From NCBI RefSeq assembly GCF_024609325.1, contig NZ_JANHMQ010000004.1, forward strand, positions 154,460 through 218,459: a stretch of 64,000 nucleotides of DNA, in the 5' to 3' direction. Shown piece after piece: positions 35,143-52,550 of the stretch (the first letter of the stretch is position 1; each line of letters starts with the position of its first letter). Origin of the DNA: Geothrix fuzhouensis (GTDB lineage Bacteria > Acidobacteriota > Holophagae > Holophagales > Holophagaceae). The translations under genes were made by a program, and so were the position numbers. The notes below the pieces were generated by a model that was not told the DNA's origin, made no database searches, and saw only the letters and a list, made by a program, of their open reading frames with translations.

Positions 35143-35574
35143 ATGGCAAAGAAGGTTACCGGCTACATCAAGTTGCAGCTGCCCGCGGGCGAAGCCACGC
35201 CGGCCCCTCCCGTTGGTCCCGCGTTGGGCCAGCACGGCGTCAACATCATGGAATTCGTGAAGCAGTTCAACGCGAAGTCGGTCGGCTCCGTGGAGAAGGG
35301 CACCACCCTCCCCGTGGTCATCACCGTCTACGCCGACCGCAGCTTCAGCTTCATCCTGAAGACCCCGCCCGCCGCCGTGCTGATCATGAAGAAGCTTGGC
35401 CTGCCCAAGGGCAGCGCCACCCCCAACAAGGACAAGGTCGGCAAGATCACCAAGGCGCAGCTCGCCGAGATCGCCAAGGTGAAGATGCCCGACCTCACCG
35501 CCGGCAGCCTTGAGGCCGCCGTCCGTTCCATCGCCGGCTCCGCCCGCTCCATGGGCGTCGAAGTCATCGATTAA
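35143..35574 (+). CDS. rplK: Ribosomal protein L11
   Basis: 143 residues, normal length. Recognised by the N-terminal [26 protein letters not shown] blocks (read in parts: [23 protein letters not shown]) and the C-terminal [13 protein letters not shown]. It forms the GTPase-centre stalk base and binds 23S rRNA. First gene of the rplKAJL-rpoBC series, after a 297-base gap with a repeat and a terminator. Confidence 0.97.
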   Translation: MAKKVTGYIKLQLPAGEATPAPPVGPALGQHGVNIMEFVKQFNAKSVGSVEKGTTLPVVITVYADRSFSFILKTPPAAVLIMKKLGLPKGSATPNKDKVGKITKAQLAEIAKVKMPDLTAGSLEAAVRSIAGSARSMGVEVID

Positions 35575-35709
35575 CGCCGATGTTTTTCGTGTGGGTCCCA
35601 AGCCCACGCGACGTTCTTTCTTGCCTTTGATTTTGTTGGAAAGCCGCGCCGTGCGGCGATCCCGGCCACCGCGACCGTCATCGCGGGAGATTGTTCGAAT
35701 GGAGCCAAT

Positions 35710-36399
35710 ATGGCAAAACCTGGAAAGAAGTACCGGGCTGCCGCGGCCATGATCGAAGATCGCCCCTACGAGCTGAAGGATGCGCTCACCGTTGTGAAGG
35801 ACGCGGCCTACGCCAAGTTCGACGAAACGGTCGAAGTGCACATGCGGCTCGGAGTGGATCCCCGTCACGCGGACCAGATGGTCCGTGGCACCATCGTCCT
35901 GCCGCACGGAACGGGCAAGACGATGCGCGTAGCGGTGATCGCGGGTGGCGAGAAGATCAAGGAAGCGGAAGCGGCGGGCGCCGAGATCGTGGGCGGGGAC
36001 GAGCTGGTGGAGAAGATCGCCGGTGGTTTCCTCGACTTCGATGCCCTGGTCGCGACTCCCGACATGATGAAGGGCGTTGGCCGTCTGGGTAAGGTGCTGG
36101 GTCCCCGTGGCCTGATGCCCAACCCCAAGACCGGCACCGTGACCTTTGACGTGGTCAAGGCCATCAAGGAGATCAAGGCTGGCAAGGTGGAGTACCGCGT
36201 CGACAAGACCGGCATCATCCACGCGCCCGTCGGCAAGCTCTCCTTCGGCGTCGAGAAGCTGGAAGAGAACGCCAAGGCGCTCATCGATGCCGTCCACAAG
36301 GCCAAGCCCGCCACGGCGAAGGGCAAGTACGTGAAGACGATGTATATCGCCTCCACCATGGGCCCCTCGGTCACCCTCAACACCGCTGTTGAGAAGTAG
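35710..36399 (+). CDS. rplA: Ribosomal protein L1
   Basis: 229 residues with the L1 signatures [17 protein letters not shown] and [20 protein letters not shown]. It forms the L1 stalk, and in many bacteria represses its own operon. The 135-base gap before it has a small hairpin, CGTGTGGG/CCCACGCG at about 35589-35613, which might belong to such a control leader. ATG 35710 follows GGAG. Confidence 0.97.
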   Translation: MAKPGKKYRAAAAMIEDRPYELKDALTVVKDAAYAKFDETVEVHMRLGVDPRHADQMVRGTIVLPHGTGKTMRVAVIAGGEKIKEAEAAGAEIVGGDELVEKIAGGFLDFDALVATPDMMKGVGRLGKVLGPRGLMPNPKTGTVTFDVVKAIKEIKAGKVEYRVDKTGIIHAPVGKLSFGVEKLEENAKALIDAVHKAKPATAKGKYVKTMYIASTMGPSVTLNTAVEK

Positions 36400-36409
36400 G
36401 AGGCCGACC

Positions 36410-36898
36410 ATGGAAAAGAACCAGAAGATCTCCGAAGTAGCCGAACTCAAGGAAACCTTCACCTCCGCCACCTCGGCCGTCGTGATCGAATTCAAGGGTC
36501 TCGTGGTTGAGAAGGACACTGCCTTCCGCAAGAGCATCCGCGAGAGCAAGGCCCAGTACCGTGTCAGCAAGAACACCCTGCTCCGCCTGGCCGTGAAGGA
36601 CACCACCTTCGAGGCCCTGGGCGGTCACTTCAAGGGCGCCAGCGCCGTGGCCACCACCAAGGACGACGTCGTCGCCCTGGCCAAGGCGGTCAATGGCTTC
36701 CTGAAGGACAATCCCGCCGCCACCTTCAAGGCCGGCATCATGGATGGCAAGCAGATCGATGCCAAGCAGCTCCAGGTTCTTGCCGAGCTGCCGAGCCGCG
36801 ACGTGCTGATCGCCAAGCTGCTCTACCTCATGACCTATCCGATCTCCGGTCTGGCGGTCGCCCTCGAGGGCATCCGCAAGCAGAAGGCTGGCGAGTAG
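36410..36898 (+). CDS. rplJ: Ribosomal protein L10
   Basis: 162 residues with the L10 opening [22 protein letters not shown] read across two segments, [11 protein letters not shown], and a C-terminal helix for L7/L12 binding. The start is ATG 36410, only 10 bases after rplA, leaving no room for the long L10 leader known in E. coli. Confidence 0.95.
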   Translation: MEKNQKISEVAELKETFTSATSAVVIEFKGLVVEKDTAFRKSIRESKAQYRVSKNTLLRLAVKDTTFEALGGHFKGASAVATTKDDVVALAKAVNGFLKDNPAATFKAGIMDGKQIDAKQLQVLAELPSRDVLIAKLLYLMTYPISGLAVALEGIRKQKAGE

Positions 36899-36952
36899 GA
36901 CGAGTTGCTCAACCCCGAACCCAAAACCCATTTCGAATTTTAGGAGACCATC

Positions 36953-37330
36953 ATGGCTCTCACTGCTGATCAGCTCATCGCTGAAATCGAAACCATGACC
37001 GTGCTTGATCTGGCCAACCTGGTCAAGGCCCTTGAGGAGCGCTTCGGCGTCTCCGCCGCCGCCATGGCCGCCCCCGCCGCTGGCGCTGGCGCCCCTGCCG
37101 CCGCTGCTGAAGAGCAGACCGAGTTCAACGTCATCCTGACCGAGGCCGGTGCCAACAAGCTGAACGTCATCAAGGCCGTCCGCGAGATCGTCGCCGGCCT
37201 GGGCCTGAAGGAAGCCAAGGACCTCGTTGACGGCGCCCCCAAGCCCGTCAAGGAAGGTGTCACCAAGGACGAAGCTGCCAAGATCAAGGAAAAGCTCGAA
37301 GCCGCTGGCGCCAAGGTCGAGGTCAAGTAG
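36953..37330 (+). CDS. rplL: Ribosomal protein L7/L12
   Basis: 125 residues: N-terminal dimerisation helix ([20 protein letters not shown]), Ala/Pro hinge (around 42-57), and globular domain with [27 protein letters not shown] precedes ATG 36953. A strong hairpin follows before rpoB. Confidence 0.97.
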   Translation: MALTADQLIAEIETMTVLDLANLVKALEERFGVSAAAMAAPAAGAGAPAAAAEEQTEFNVILTEAGANKLNVIKAVREIVAGLGLKEAKDLVDGAPKPVKEGVTKDEAAKIKEKLEAAGAKVEVK

Positions 37331-37348
37331 TTCCTTTTCCAGTACTAA

Positions 37349-37387
37349 CGCAAAGCGTAGGGTGTCTCTTGCACCTTACGCTTTGCG
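37349..37387 (+). terminator. Strong hairpin in the rplL-rpoB gap
   Basis: CGCAAAGCGTAGGGTG (37349-37364) pairs with GCACCTTACGCTTTGCG (37371-37387) around a short loop. No U-run follows, so partial termination, or RNase III processing as in the E. coli rplL-rpoB gap, is more likely than full stop. The remaining 318 bases to rpoB show no gene. Confidence 0.55.
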
Positions 37388-37705
37388 GTCTTGTCTGGAC
37401 ATGGTACGATTATTCCTTCCGCCCGATCCCTCGGGTGGTCCCGCCACCTTCAAAGGCCCCTGGTTGCGAAACGCCTTCCGCCGATGCGCCAATCTATTTT
37501 TTGCTGGGCCGCTCCCTCCACCGATGGGTGGCCGAGTGGCCTTCGGCGCATGTGTCTGCGTGCTTCGCGCCGGTCATCCCTGATCCTTTCCCCGGGGCCG
37601 CGGCTCCGGGGGCTTCGCCGTCTTTGCTCAAGGCCCGCAGCATAGCCTAGTTTCCCGCCGCGTGCCGTTCATCGAAGGTTCCGCCAACTTCACCTGGAGC
37701 GAACC

Positions 37706-42100
<4,395 letters not shown>

Positions 42101-42142
42101 TCTCCTTCCGCTTCCGTTCCCGACGAATCCTGAGAGGTCCCC

Positions 42143-46366
<4,224 letters not shown>

Positions 46367-46386
46367 CCGGAATCTTCAGAGCACCA

Positions 46387-46418
46387 GCAAGGGCGGGAGC
46401 GATCCCGCCCTTGCTTTT
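46387..46418 (+). terminator. Intrinsic terminator of the rpoBC operon
   Basis: GCAAGGGCGGGA (46387-46398) pairs perfectly with TCCCGCCCTTGC (46403-46414) around GCGA and is followed by TTTT. It lies 21 bases past the rpoC stop. Confidence 0.92.
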
Positions 46419-46480
46419 GTGCCCGCCAGCACAGGATCCGCGAGGCAGTCTCTGCCTGGAATCTGATAGTCTATGCCCTT

Positions 46481-47461
46481 ATGCCCAACTCGACTGAACC
46501 TCCGGTCCTCGACCTCAAGGCCAGCCTGAAGAAGCCTCTCCAGTGGGCTTTCGCCGCAGGTCTCCTGACCGCGCTCATCACGCTCTTCCTGCCGAACTAC
46601 TACCGCTCCGAAGCCCGACTCCTGCCGGTGGAATCCAAGGGGTTGGGCGGTGGCCTCGGTGGGCTCGCCACCGCCGCAGCCGCCTTCGGCGTCAGCGTGC
46701 CAGGAGGTGAGGGCAACGATGCGAATTTCGTCGATGTCCTGAACAGCCGCTGGTTGAAGGAGCAGCTCCTCCAGACCGAATTTCGGTACCACGCCCGCTC
46801 CTGGCGCTTCGACGCCGAACGCCTGGGAAAGGGCACTCTCTACGACTACGTGGACGAAAAGAACATGGACCGCGCCGTCAAGAAGGTGGGTGTGGTCCTG
46901 TCGGCTACTCGGGACCTGAAATCCAAGGTCATCACCATCAGCGCCGAGACCAAATCCCCCGAACTGTCCCAGCAGGTGGTGCAACGGGCCGGGAAGCTGC
47001 TGGAAACCTTCCTGCAGGATAAAGGCCACACCCGGGGCGGGGCCAAGGTCCTCTTCGCCGAAGCCCGTCTGGCCGAGGCCCGCGGCGAGATGGACCAGGC
47101 CGAAGAGGCCTTCCGTCGTTTTCTGGAAGGCAACCGGAACTACCAGACCAGCGGCGACCCTGCCGTGCGCCTCAAGGGCTCCCGTCTGGAGACTGAGCTC
47201 CGCCTCCGCCAGCAGCTCGTCACCACCCTCGCCATGAACCGCGAGCAGGCGTTGCTGGAAGAGAAGAACGATATCCCTATCCTCAACGTGCTGGATCCGG
47301 GCAACCTGCCCATCGAGAAAAGCAAGCCGGCCAGGTCCGTGATTGTCCTCCTCGTGACGCTGCTGGTGGGTGCCGGGGGATGGACCTGGCTCAACCGCGA
47401 GTGGGTGCGGGCCCGGCTTCTGGCCGACGAAGATGAATCCGTAACCCCTGTCCAGGAGTGA
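46481..47461 (+). CDS. Wzz-type polysaccharide chain-length/co-polymerase protein
   Basis: 326 residues with two flanking membrane helices (about 23-39, ALITLFLP region, and about 289-308, SVIVLLVTLLVGAGGW) and a large, helical periplasmic part between them. The proline-containing exit LDPGNLPIEKSKPAR is typical of Wzz. Such proteins set O-antigen chain length with Wzy. It opens the polysaccharide locus; its stop is 2 bases before rmlA. Confidence 0.8.
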   Translation: MPNSTEPPVLDLKASLKKPLQWAFAAGLLTALITLFLPNYYRSEARLLPVESKGLGGGLGGLATAAAAFGVSVPGGEGNDANFVDVLNSRWLKEQLLQTEFRYHARSWRFDAERLGKGTLYDYVDEKNMDRAVKKVGVVLSATRDLKSKVITISAETKSPELSQQVVQRAGKLLETFLQDKGHTRGGAKVLFAEARLAEARGEMDQAEEAFRRFLEGNRNYQTSGDPAVRLKGSRLETELRLRQQLVTTLAMNREQALLEEKNDIPILNVLDPGNLPIEKSKPARSVIVLLVTLLVGAGGWTWLNREWVRARLLADEDESVTPVQE

Positions 47462-47463
47462 TC

Positions 47464-48207
47464 ATGAAGGGCGTTGTTCTCGCCGGGGGCACCGGCTCTC
47501 GACTGTTCCCGCTGACCAAGGTGACGAACAAGCACCTGCTTCCGGTGGGGATGGCCCCCATGATCTGGCACCCGCTGTGGAAGCTCCAGGAGGCCGGGGT
47601 CGAGGAGATCCTGATCGTCACCGGCACCGAGCACATGGGCGATGTGGTGGCACTGATGGGGTCCGGCAAGGACTTCGGCTGCCGCTTCACATACAAGGTG
47701 CAGGACGAGGCTGGCGGCATCGCCCAGGCCCTGGGGCTGGCGGAGAACTTCGCGGGGGGCTCGCCCATCTGCGTGATCCTGGGCGACAACATCTTCCAGG
47801 ACAGCCTGAAACCTGAGGTCGAAGCCTACGAAAAGCAGGGGCAGGGCGCCCGCATCCTGCTGAAGCCCGTGGAGGATCCCCAGCGCTATGGTGTGGCCGA
47901 GGTGAAGGATGGCCGGGTACTGGGCATCGAGGAGAAGCCCAAGGCGCCCAAGTCCAACCTGTCTGTGACTGGCATCTACTTCTACGACGCCTCCGTGTTC
48001 GACATCATTCGCACCGTGAAGCCCTCGGGTCGCGGCGAGATGGAGATCACGGACGTGAACAACGCCTACATTGCCAAGGGCCAGCTGAGTTTCGGCACCT
48101 TCCAGGGCTGGTGGACCGACGCGGGCACCTTCCCGAGCCTGGCCCATGCGAGCGAGCTGGCGTTGAAGGAGACCACTCCGTTTCCTCGTGCCAACGGCAG
48201 GAGCTAG
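47464..48207 (+). CDS. rmlA: Glucose-1-phosphate thymidylyltransferase (short form)
   Basis: 247 residues, shorter than the 290-residue enterobacterial RmlA. Nucleotide loop GGTGSRLFPLT at 8-18, then VTNKHLLPV, ILGDNIF and GVAEVKDG; EEKPKAPKSN carries the catalytic Lys segment. It makes dTDP-glucose from TTP and glucose-1-phosphate, the first step to dTDP-rhamnose. Part of rmlA-rmlC-rmlD-rmlB. Confidence 0.9.
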   Translation: MKGVVLAGGTGSRLFPLTKVTNKHLLPVGMAPMIWHPLWKLQEAGVEEILIVTGTEHMGDVVALMGSGKDFGCRFTYKVQDEAGGIAQALGLAENFAGGSPICVILGDNIFQDSLKPEVEAYEKQGQGARILLKPVEDPQRYGVAEVKDGRVLGIEEKPKAPKSNLSVTGIYFYDASVFDIIRTVKPSGRGEMEITDVNNAYIAKGQLSFGTFQGWWTDAGTFPSLAHASELALKETTPFPRANGRS

Positions 48208-48209
48208 GC

Positions 48210-48710
48210 ATGGCATTCCAGAAAGGCCCCATCGACGGCGTGGTGATCACCCCCTTCCGCAAGTTTGTGGATGAGCGCGGCTGGCTGGCGGAGATCTTCC
48301 GGCATGACGAGCTGCCCGCCTGGTTTCGTCCCGAGATGTCCTATGTCAGCGTCACGAACCCAGGCGTCCTGCGCGGGCCCCACGAGCATGTGGATCAGGC
48401 CGACCTGTTTTGCTGGGTGGGGCCCGGCGACTTCAAGCTCACCCTCTGGGACAACCGCCCGGATAGCCCCACCTACCGGAACCGCATGGAAGTGGCGATG
48501 GGCGCCAACCACCCCGGCTCCGCCGTCATCCCCAAGGGCGTGGTCCACTGCTACCGCTGCATCAGCGTTGATCCCGGCTTCGTCATCAACTGCCCCGACC
48601 GCCTGTTCATGGGCAAGGCCAAAGCCGAACCCATCGACGAGATTCGTCACGAGGACGATCCCGAGAACCCGTTCGTGCAGGACGAGCTGGCGCGAAGGGT
48701 GCATTGCTAG
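48210..48710 (+). CDS. rmlC: dTDP-4-dehydrorhamnose 3,5-epimerase family protein
   Basis: 166 residues of the RmlC cupin family: FVDERGWLAEIFRHDEL at the start, GVLRGPHEHVDQADLF with the catalytic-histidine region, and NRPDSPTYRN. It is diverged (RGPHEH for RGLHYQ), so another sugar 3,5-epimerase or ketoisomerase activity cannot be excluded; position between rmlA and rmlD/B supports RmlC. ATG 48210 is 2 bases after rmlA. Confidence 0.8.
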   Translation: MAFQKGPIDGVVITPFRKFVDERGWLAEIFRHDELPAWFRPEMSYVSVTNPGVLRGPHEHVDQADLFCWVGPGDFKLTLWDNRPDSPTYRNRMEVAMGANHPGSAVIPKGVVHCYRCISVDPGFVINCPDRLFMGKAKAEPIDEIRHEDDPENPFVQDELARRVHC

Positions 48711-48744
48711 CCACCGTTCAGAAGTCGCAGAAAAAGAAGATGAG

Positions 48745-48772
48745 CCACCGATGAACACCGATGGACACCGAT
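48745..48772 (+). repeat. Family 1 repeat, single arm (copy c)
   Basis: CCACCGATGAACACCGATGG and the third CACCGAT unit form a left arm like those of the full palindromes, but the matching right arm is not next to it. The ATG at 48751 inside the arm begins the GxxExxY gene. Confidence 0.85.
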
Positions 48773-49158
48773 TGAAGGAAGCCGAGGGAGCCTTGTGGAA
48801 GCACGACGCTCTGACCGAGTCCGTCCTGGGGTGTGCCTTCAAGGTGGTCAATACCCTGGGGCCGGGCTTTCTCGAGAAGGTCTATGAGAATGCCTTAGCC
48901 CACGACCTCAGGAAATCAGGCCTTGTCGTCGTGCAGCAGACCCAGATCCAGGTGACCTACGATGGCCAGGTGGTCGGCAACTATGTCGCGGACCTCCTAG
49001 TCGAAGACAGCCTGATCGTGGAACTGAAGGCCTGCAAGGCTCTCGAAGACATCCACATCGCCCAGTGCCTGAACTACCTCAAGGCCACCGGTCTGCACAC
49101 CTGCCTCCTGCTCAACTTCGGCACCCCCAAACTCCAGATCAAGCGGATATCCCTATGA
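48751..49158 (+). CDS. GxxExxY protein, PD-(D/E)XK nuclease-like
   Basis: 135 residues. The name-giving motif is GFLEKVY at 39-45. Asp81 (NYVADLLVE) followed by Glu91-x-Lys93 (LIVELKACKAL) fits a PD-(D/E)XK nuclease core, and Gln in HIAQCLNYLKATG matches the later helix of that fold. The first seven residues (MNTDGHR) are encoded by the repeat arm, so the repeat provides the start. It interrupts the rml series between rmlC and rmlD and is followed 10 bases later by a full palindrome. The biological role of the family is not established. Confidence 0.88.
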   Translation: MNTDGHRLKEAEGALWKHDALTESVLGCAFKVVNTLGPGFLEKVYENALAHDLRKSGLVVVQQTQIQVTYDGQVVGNYVADLLVEDSLIVELKACKALEDIHIAQCLNYLKATGLHTCLLLNFGTPKLQIKRISL

Positions 49159-49168
49159 ATGCTTGGAA

Positions 49169-49245
49169 CCACCGATGGACACCGATGCACACCGATAAAA
49201 ACGAATCTTTGTTTTTCATCGGTGTCCATCGGTGTTCATCGGTGG
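49169..49245. repeat. Family 1 palindromic repeat, copy d
   Basis: Full palindrome with three CACCGAT units per arm and the centre AAAAACGAATCTTTGTTTTT. It begins 10 bases after the GxxExxY stop and lies 49 bases before rmlD. Confidence 0.9.
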
Positions 49246-49294
49246 TTTCTTCTTCTTTTCATTCAGTGATCGCTCTTTCCTGCGGTGGCGTGTC

Positions 49295-50143
49295 ATGAAG
49301 GTCCTCGTCACCGGCGCCTCGGGTCAGTTGGCCCACGCCATTCGCCAGACCTGGTCGGGGCATGACCTGGTCCTGCCTGAGGAAGCGGTGCTGGACCTGA
49401 GCCAGCAGGCCGCCATCCAGGCGGTGGTTTCCAAAACCCGCCCGGACGTGGTGGTCAACTGCGGCGCCTTCACCCAGGTGGACCGCTGCGAGTCCGAGGC
49501 CGATCTGGCCCACCTCATCAATGCCACCGCCGTGGGCTGGTTGGCCGAGGCCTGCGAGGCGCAGCAGGCCATGCTCATCCAGATCAGCACGGACTACGTC
49601 TTCGACGGCACCGGCACACGGCCCTACCGGGAGGACGACCCCACCAACCCAGTCTCCGTCTATGGCCGCACCAAGCTGGAGGGCGAGCGCCAGGCCGCCC
49701 GTTGTTCTAGGCACCTCATCGCCCGCACCAGCTGGCTTTACGACGCCTGGGGCAAGAACTTCCTCAACACCATGCTGGCCGCCGCCGCCCAGGGACGGGC
49801 CTTGCGCGTGGTGGATGACCAGCGGGGCGCCCCCACCACCTGCCGGGCCTTGGCCCGCCAGCTCAAGGTGGCCACCGAGCAGGGCTGGCAGGGCCTCGTC
49901 CACACCACCTGCGCCGGCGAGACCACCTGGCACGGCTTCGCGAAGGCCATCTTCGAGGCCAAGGGCATCGCCGCCGACCTCCACCCCTGCACCACCGCCG
50001 ACTACCCCACCCCCGCCCAGCGCCCCGCCTATTCCGTCCTCGACGGCACCCGCCGCCGCAGCCTTGGCTCGGACCTCATGTCCCATTGGCACGAGGCCCT
50101 TCTTGAAGTCCTTAAAGAAGGAACCACCGATGAACACAGATGA
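49295..50143 (+). CDS. rmlD: dTDP-4-dehydrorhamnose reductase
   Basis: 282 residues. NAD(P)-binding TGASGQLA at 6-13, ISTDYVFDG, and the catalytic Tyr-Lys pair in VYGRTKLEGE. It reduces dTDP-4-dehydro-L-rhamnose to dTDP-L-rhamnose. The last residues, GTTDEHR, and the TGA stop lie inside a family 1 repeat (50124-50197), so the natural C-terminus has been replaced or extended by repeat sequence. Confidence 0.92.
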   Translation: MKVLVTGASGQLAHAIRQTWSGHDLVLPEEAVLDLSQQAAIQAVVSKTRPDVVVNCGAFTQVDRCESEADLAHLINATAVGWLAEACEAQQAMLIQISTDYVFDGTGTRPYREDDPTNPVSVYGRTKLEGERQAARCSRHLIARTSWLYDAWGKNFLNTMLAAAAQGRALRVVDDQRGAPTTCRALARQLKVATEQGWQGLVHTTCAGETTWHGFAKAIFEAKGIAADLHPCTTADYPTPAQRPAYSVLDGTRRRSLGSDLMSHWHEALLEVLKEGTTDEHR

Positions 50144-50197
50144 ACACCGATATAAAAAGAGTGCCTTTCATCGGTGTCCATCGGTGTTCATCGGTGG
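50124..50197. repeat. Family 1 palindromic repeat, copy e
   Basis: Full palindrome (left arm CCACCGATGAACACAGATGA, right arm ending CATCGGTGG) between rmlD and rmlB. The first 20 bases are coding for RmlD. Confidence 0.9.
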
Positions 50198-50229
50198 TTT
50201 CATTCGCTTTTCATCTTTCGTGAGATTCC

Positions 50230-51204
50230 ATGCCTGAAACCATCCTCATCACCGGTGGCGCCGGCTTCATCGGCAGCAACCTGGTCCACCGCTGGCACCG
50301 GAACCACCCGCAGGACCGCATCCAGGTGCTGGACAAGCTCACCTACGCGGCGGACCCGAAGCAGATCGAAGGCCTGGACCGGGTGGAACTGGTCGTGGGC
50401 GACATCCAGAACCTGGAGCTGGCCCGCCACCTCATTGATAAGAACGGCGTCACCAAGGTCTTCCACCTGGCGGCGGAAAGCCACGTGGACCGCAGCATCA
50501 CGGGACCCGCCGAGTTCATCCAGACCAACCTGGGCGGCACTTTCGCCATGCTGGAAGCCGCCCGCCAGGTTTGGGCCGGTCAGCAGGACTGCCGCTTCCT
50601 GCACATCAGCACGGACGAGGTCTACGGCTCTCTGGGCGACACGGGCAAGTTCCATGAAACCATGGCCTACGCCCCCAACAGCCCCTACAGCGCCAGCAAG
50701 GCCGGCAGCGACCACCTGGTGCGGGCCTACCACCACACCTACGGCCTGAACGTCGTCACCACCAACTGCTCGAACAACTACGGCCCCCGCCAGCACCCCG
50801 AAAAGCTCATCCCCCTCGCCATCACCCGCATGGCCAAGGGCGAGCCCATCCCCATCTACGGCGACGGACTGAACGTGCGCGACTGGCTCTACGTGGAGGA
50901 CCACTGCGCCGCCCTGGAAACCGTCATGTTGAAGGGCGTGGCCGGCGAAACCTACTGCGTGGGTGGCGACAACGAGCAGACCAACCTCGCCCTGATCGAC
51001 CTGCTCTGCGACCTGGTGGACCAGCACCTGGGCCGCCCCCAGGGCACCAGCCGCAAGCTCAAGACCTTCGTCCAGGATCGCGCCGGGCACGACAGGCGAT
51101 ACGCCATTGACGCCACGAAGATCCAGGCGGAACTGGGGTGGAAGGCGGGCTCCGGTTTCCGGGAAGGGGTTAGCCAGACGGTAGCCTGGTACCTGAAGCC
51201 ATGA
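50230..51204 (+). CDS. rmlB: dTDP-glucose 4,6-dehydratase
   Basis: 324 residues, extended SDR. NAD-binding TGGAGFIG at 8-15, ISTDEVYGSL with the catalytic Asp-Glu, YSASKAGSDHLVRAY with the Tyr-Lys pair, and NNYGPRQHPEKLIPL. It converts dTDP-glucose to the 4-keto-6-deoxy sugar. The stop overlaps the start of the flippase gene. Confidence 0.94.
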   Translation: MPETILITGGAGFIGSNLVHRWHRNHPQDRIQVLDKLTYAADPKQIEGLDRVELVVGDIQNLELARHLIDKNGVTKVFHLAAESHVDRSITGPAEFIQTNLGGTFAMLEAARQVWAGQQDCRFLHISTDEVYGSLGDTGKFHETMAYAPNSPYSASKAGSDHLVRAYHHTYGLNVVTTNCSNNYGPRQHPEKLIPLAITRMAKGEPIPIYGDGLNVRDWLYVEDHCAALETVMLKGVAGETYCVGGDNEQTNLALIDLLCDLVDQHLGRPQGTSRKLKTFVQDRAGHDRRYAIDATKIQAELGWKAGSGFREGVSQTVAWYLKP

Positions 51205-52502
51205 TGAAGATCGGCAACCTGACCCGGAATTCGATCTACAACCTTCTGGGTCAGGGCTTGCCCATGCTGGTGGGCCTCATCACCATCCCGAGGCTGGTTC
51301 ATGCGCTGGGTGTGGACCGTTTCGGCATTCTGACCCTCACCTGGGCCGTGATGGGCTATTTCAGCCTGTTCGATCTGGGGCTGGGCAGAGCGCTGACCCA
51401 GCTGGTGGCGGAGCGTTCGGGGACTGGTAACGACAAAGCGTTGCCAGACATCATCCGGACCGCCTTGATCATGATGCTGGGGCTTGGTCTGGTGGGTGGA
51501 GTGTGTCTCGGCGCGGCTTCCCCGCTGGTCGTGGGGCGGGTTCTGAGGATGTCTCCCGCCCTTCATAGGGAAGTCCTCTATGCTTTTGGGTTGATGGCTT
51601 TTTCAGTTCCGGCGGTCACCCTTCTGGCGGGCCTTCGAGGCCTCCTTGAGGCGAGGCAGCACTTCCTGGAGATCAACCTGCTTCGCTTGGCCATGGGTGT
51701 CTTCACCTTTTTGGGCCCTTGGCTGGTGTCCTTCAAGACGACGCATCTCTTCTGGGTAGTACTTAGCTTGGAGGTGATGCGCTATGCGGCCCTTGGCGCT
51801 CATTACTGGATGTGCCGCAGAGTCGTGCCTGAAATGACCATGCCTGCTTCCTTTCAATCCAATCATTGGAAGGTCTTGCTTAAATTTGGCGGTTGGATGA
51901 CGGTGAGCAACATCATCAGTCCCCTGATGGTGAACATGGACCGGTTTTTCATCGGGGCCTTCCTATCGGTCGGAGCCATTGCCTATTACGCGACTCCCTT
52001 CGACATGGTCACAAAACTCCTCGTCATATCCGGGGCGGTGGTGTCCGTGTTATTCCCGATGTTTGGTGCACTCCACCGAGCGAACCCCTTCGAGGCCATC
52101 CGACTATATCGTAAGGGGATGAGGACTATTTTCCTGGTGCTCGCTCCCATCCTTCTGGCGCTCGGCCTCGGGGCTCACTGGCTCCTCCTGCATTGGCTAG
52201 GACCAACTTTCGCGCAGCGGGGCAGCGCCATTATGCAAATCCTGTGTCTGGGGGTCTTGGCCAACTCTCTGGCCGCCGTTCCCTTCGCCTTTATTCAGGG
52301 GGCAGCCCGGCCGGATTTGACAGCTAAATTCCACTTAATTGAAGGGCCACTTTATATAATATTATTAATGAGCCTGGGAAGTCGCCTGGGAATTTTGGGT
52401 GTGGCTTGGGCCTGGACACTAAGGGTCGCATTGGACCTTATCCTTCTGGAAGTGGCAGCTCGCAGGATTCAAAGCCGATTAACCGTATTTAGTAATTCGT
52501 AA
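51201..52502 (+). CDS. wzx: O-antigen flippase of the Wzx/MATE-like type
   Basis: 433 residues with about 12 transmembrane helices. The start (NLLGQGLPMLVGLITIPRLV, then FGILTLTWAVMGYFSLFDLG) is the usual Wzx/polysaccharide biosynthesis-protein pattern. It would flip undecaprenyl-linked repeat units. GC content falls towards its 3' end, where the locus becomes AT-rich. Confidence 0.87.
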   Translation: MMKIGNLTRNSIYNLLGQGLPMLVGLITIPRLVHALGVDRFGILTLTWAVMGYFSLFDLGLGRALTQLVAERSGTGNDKALPDIIRTALIMMLGLGLVGGVCLGAASPLVVGRVLRMSPALHREVLYAFGLMAFSVPAVTLLAGLRGLLEARQHFLEINLLRLAMGVFTFLGPWLVSFKTTHLFWVVLSLEVMRYAALGAHYWMCRRVVPEMTMPASFQSNHWKVLLKFGGWMTVSNIISPLMVNMDRFFIGAFLSVGAIAYYATPFDMVTKLLVISGAVVSVLFPMFGALHRANPFEAIRLYRKGMRTIFLVLAPILLALGLGAHWLLLHWLGPTFAQRGSAIMQILCLGVLANSLAAVPFAFIQGAARPDLTAKFHLIEGPLYIILLMSLGSRLGILGVAWAWTLRVALDLILLEVAARRIQSRLTVFSNS

Positions 52503-52550
52503 TACGGTTTATATTTTTTGAATTGTATTTTAGCTCGGGGAATAATATTA

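Noticed and set aside
48745..50197. A CRISPR array made of the CACCGAT repeats
   Set aside because: Units are 9-10 bases, arranged in inverted arms with genes between copies; there are no regular spacers and no cas genes.
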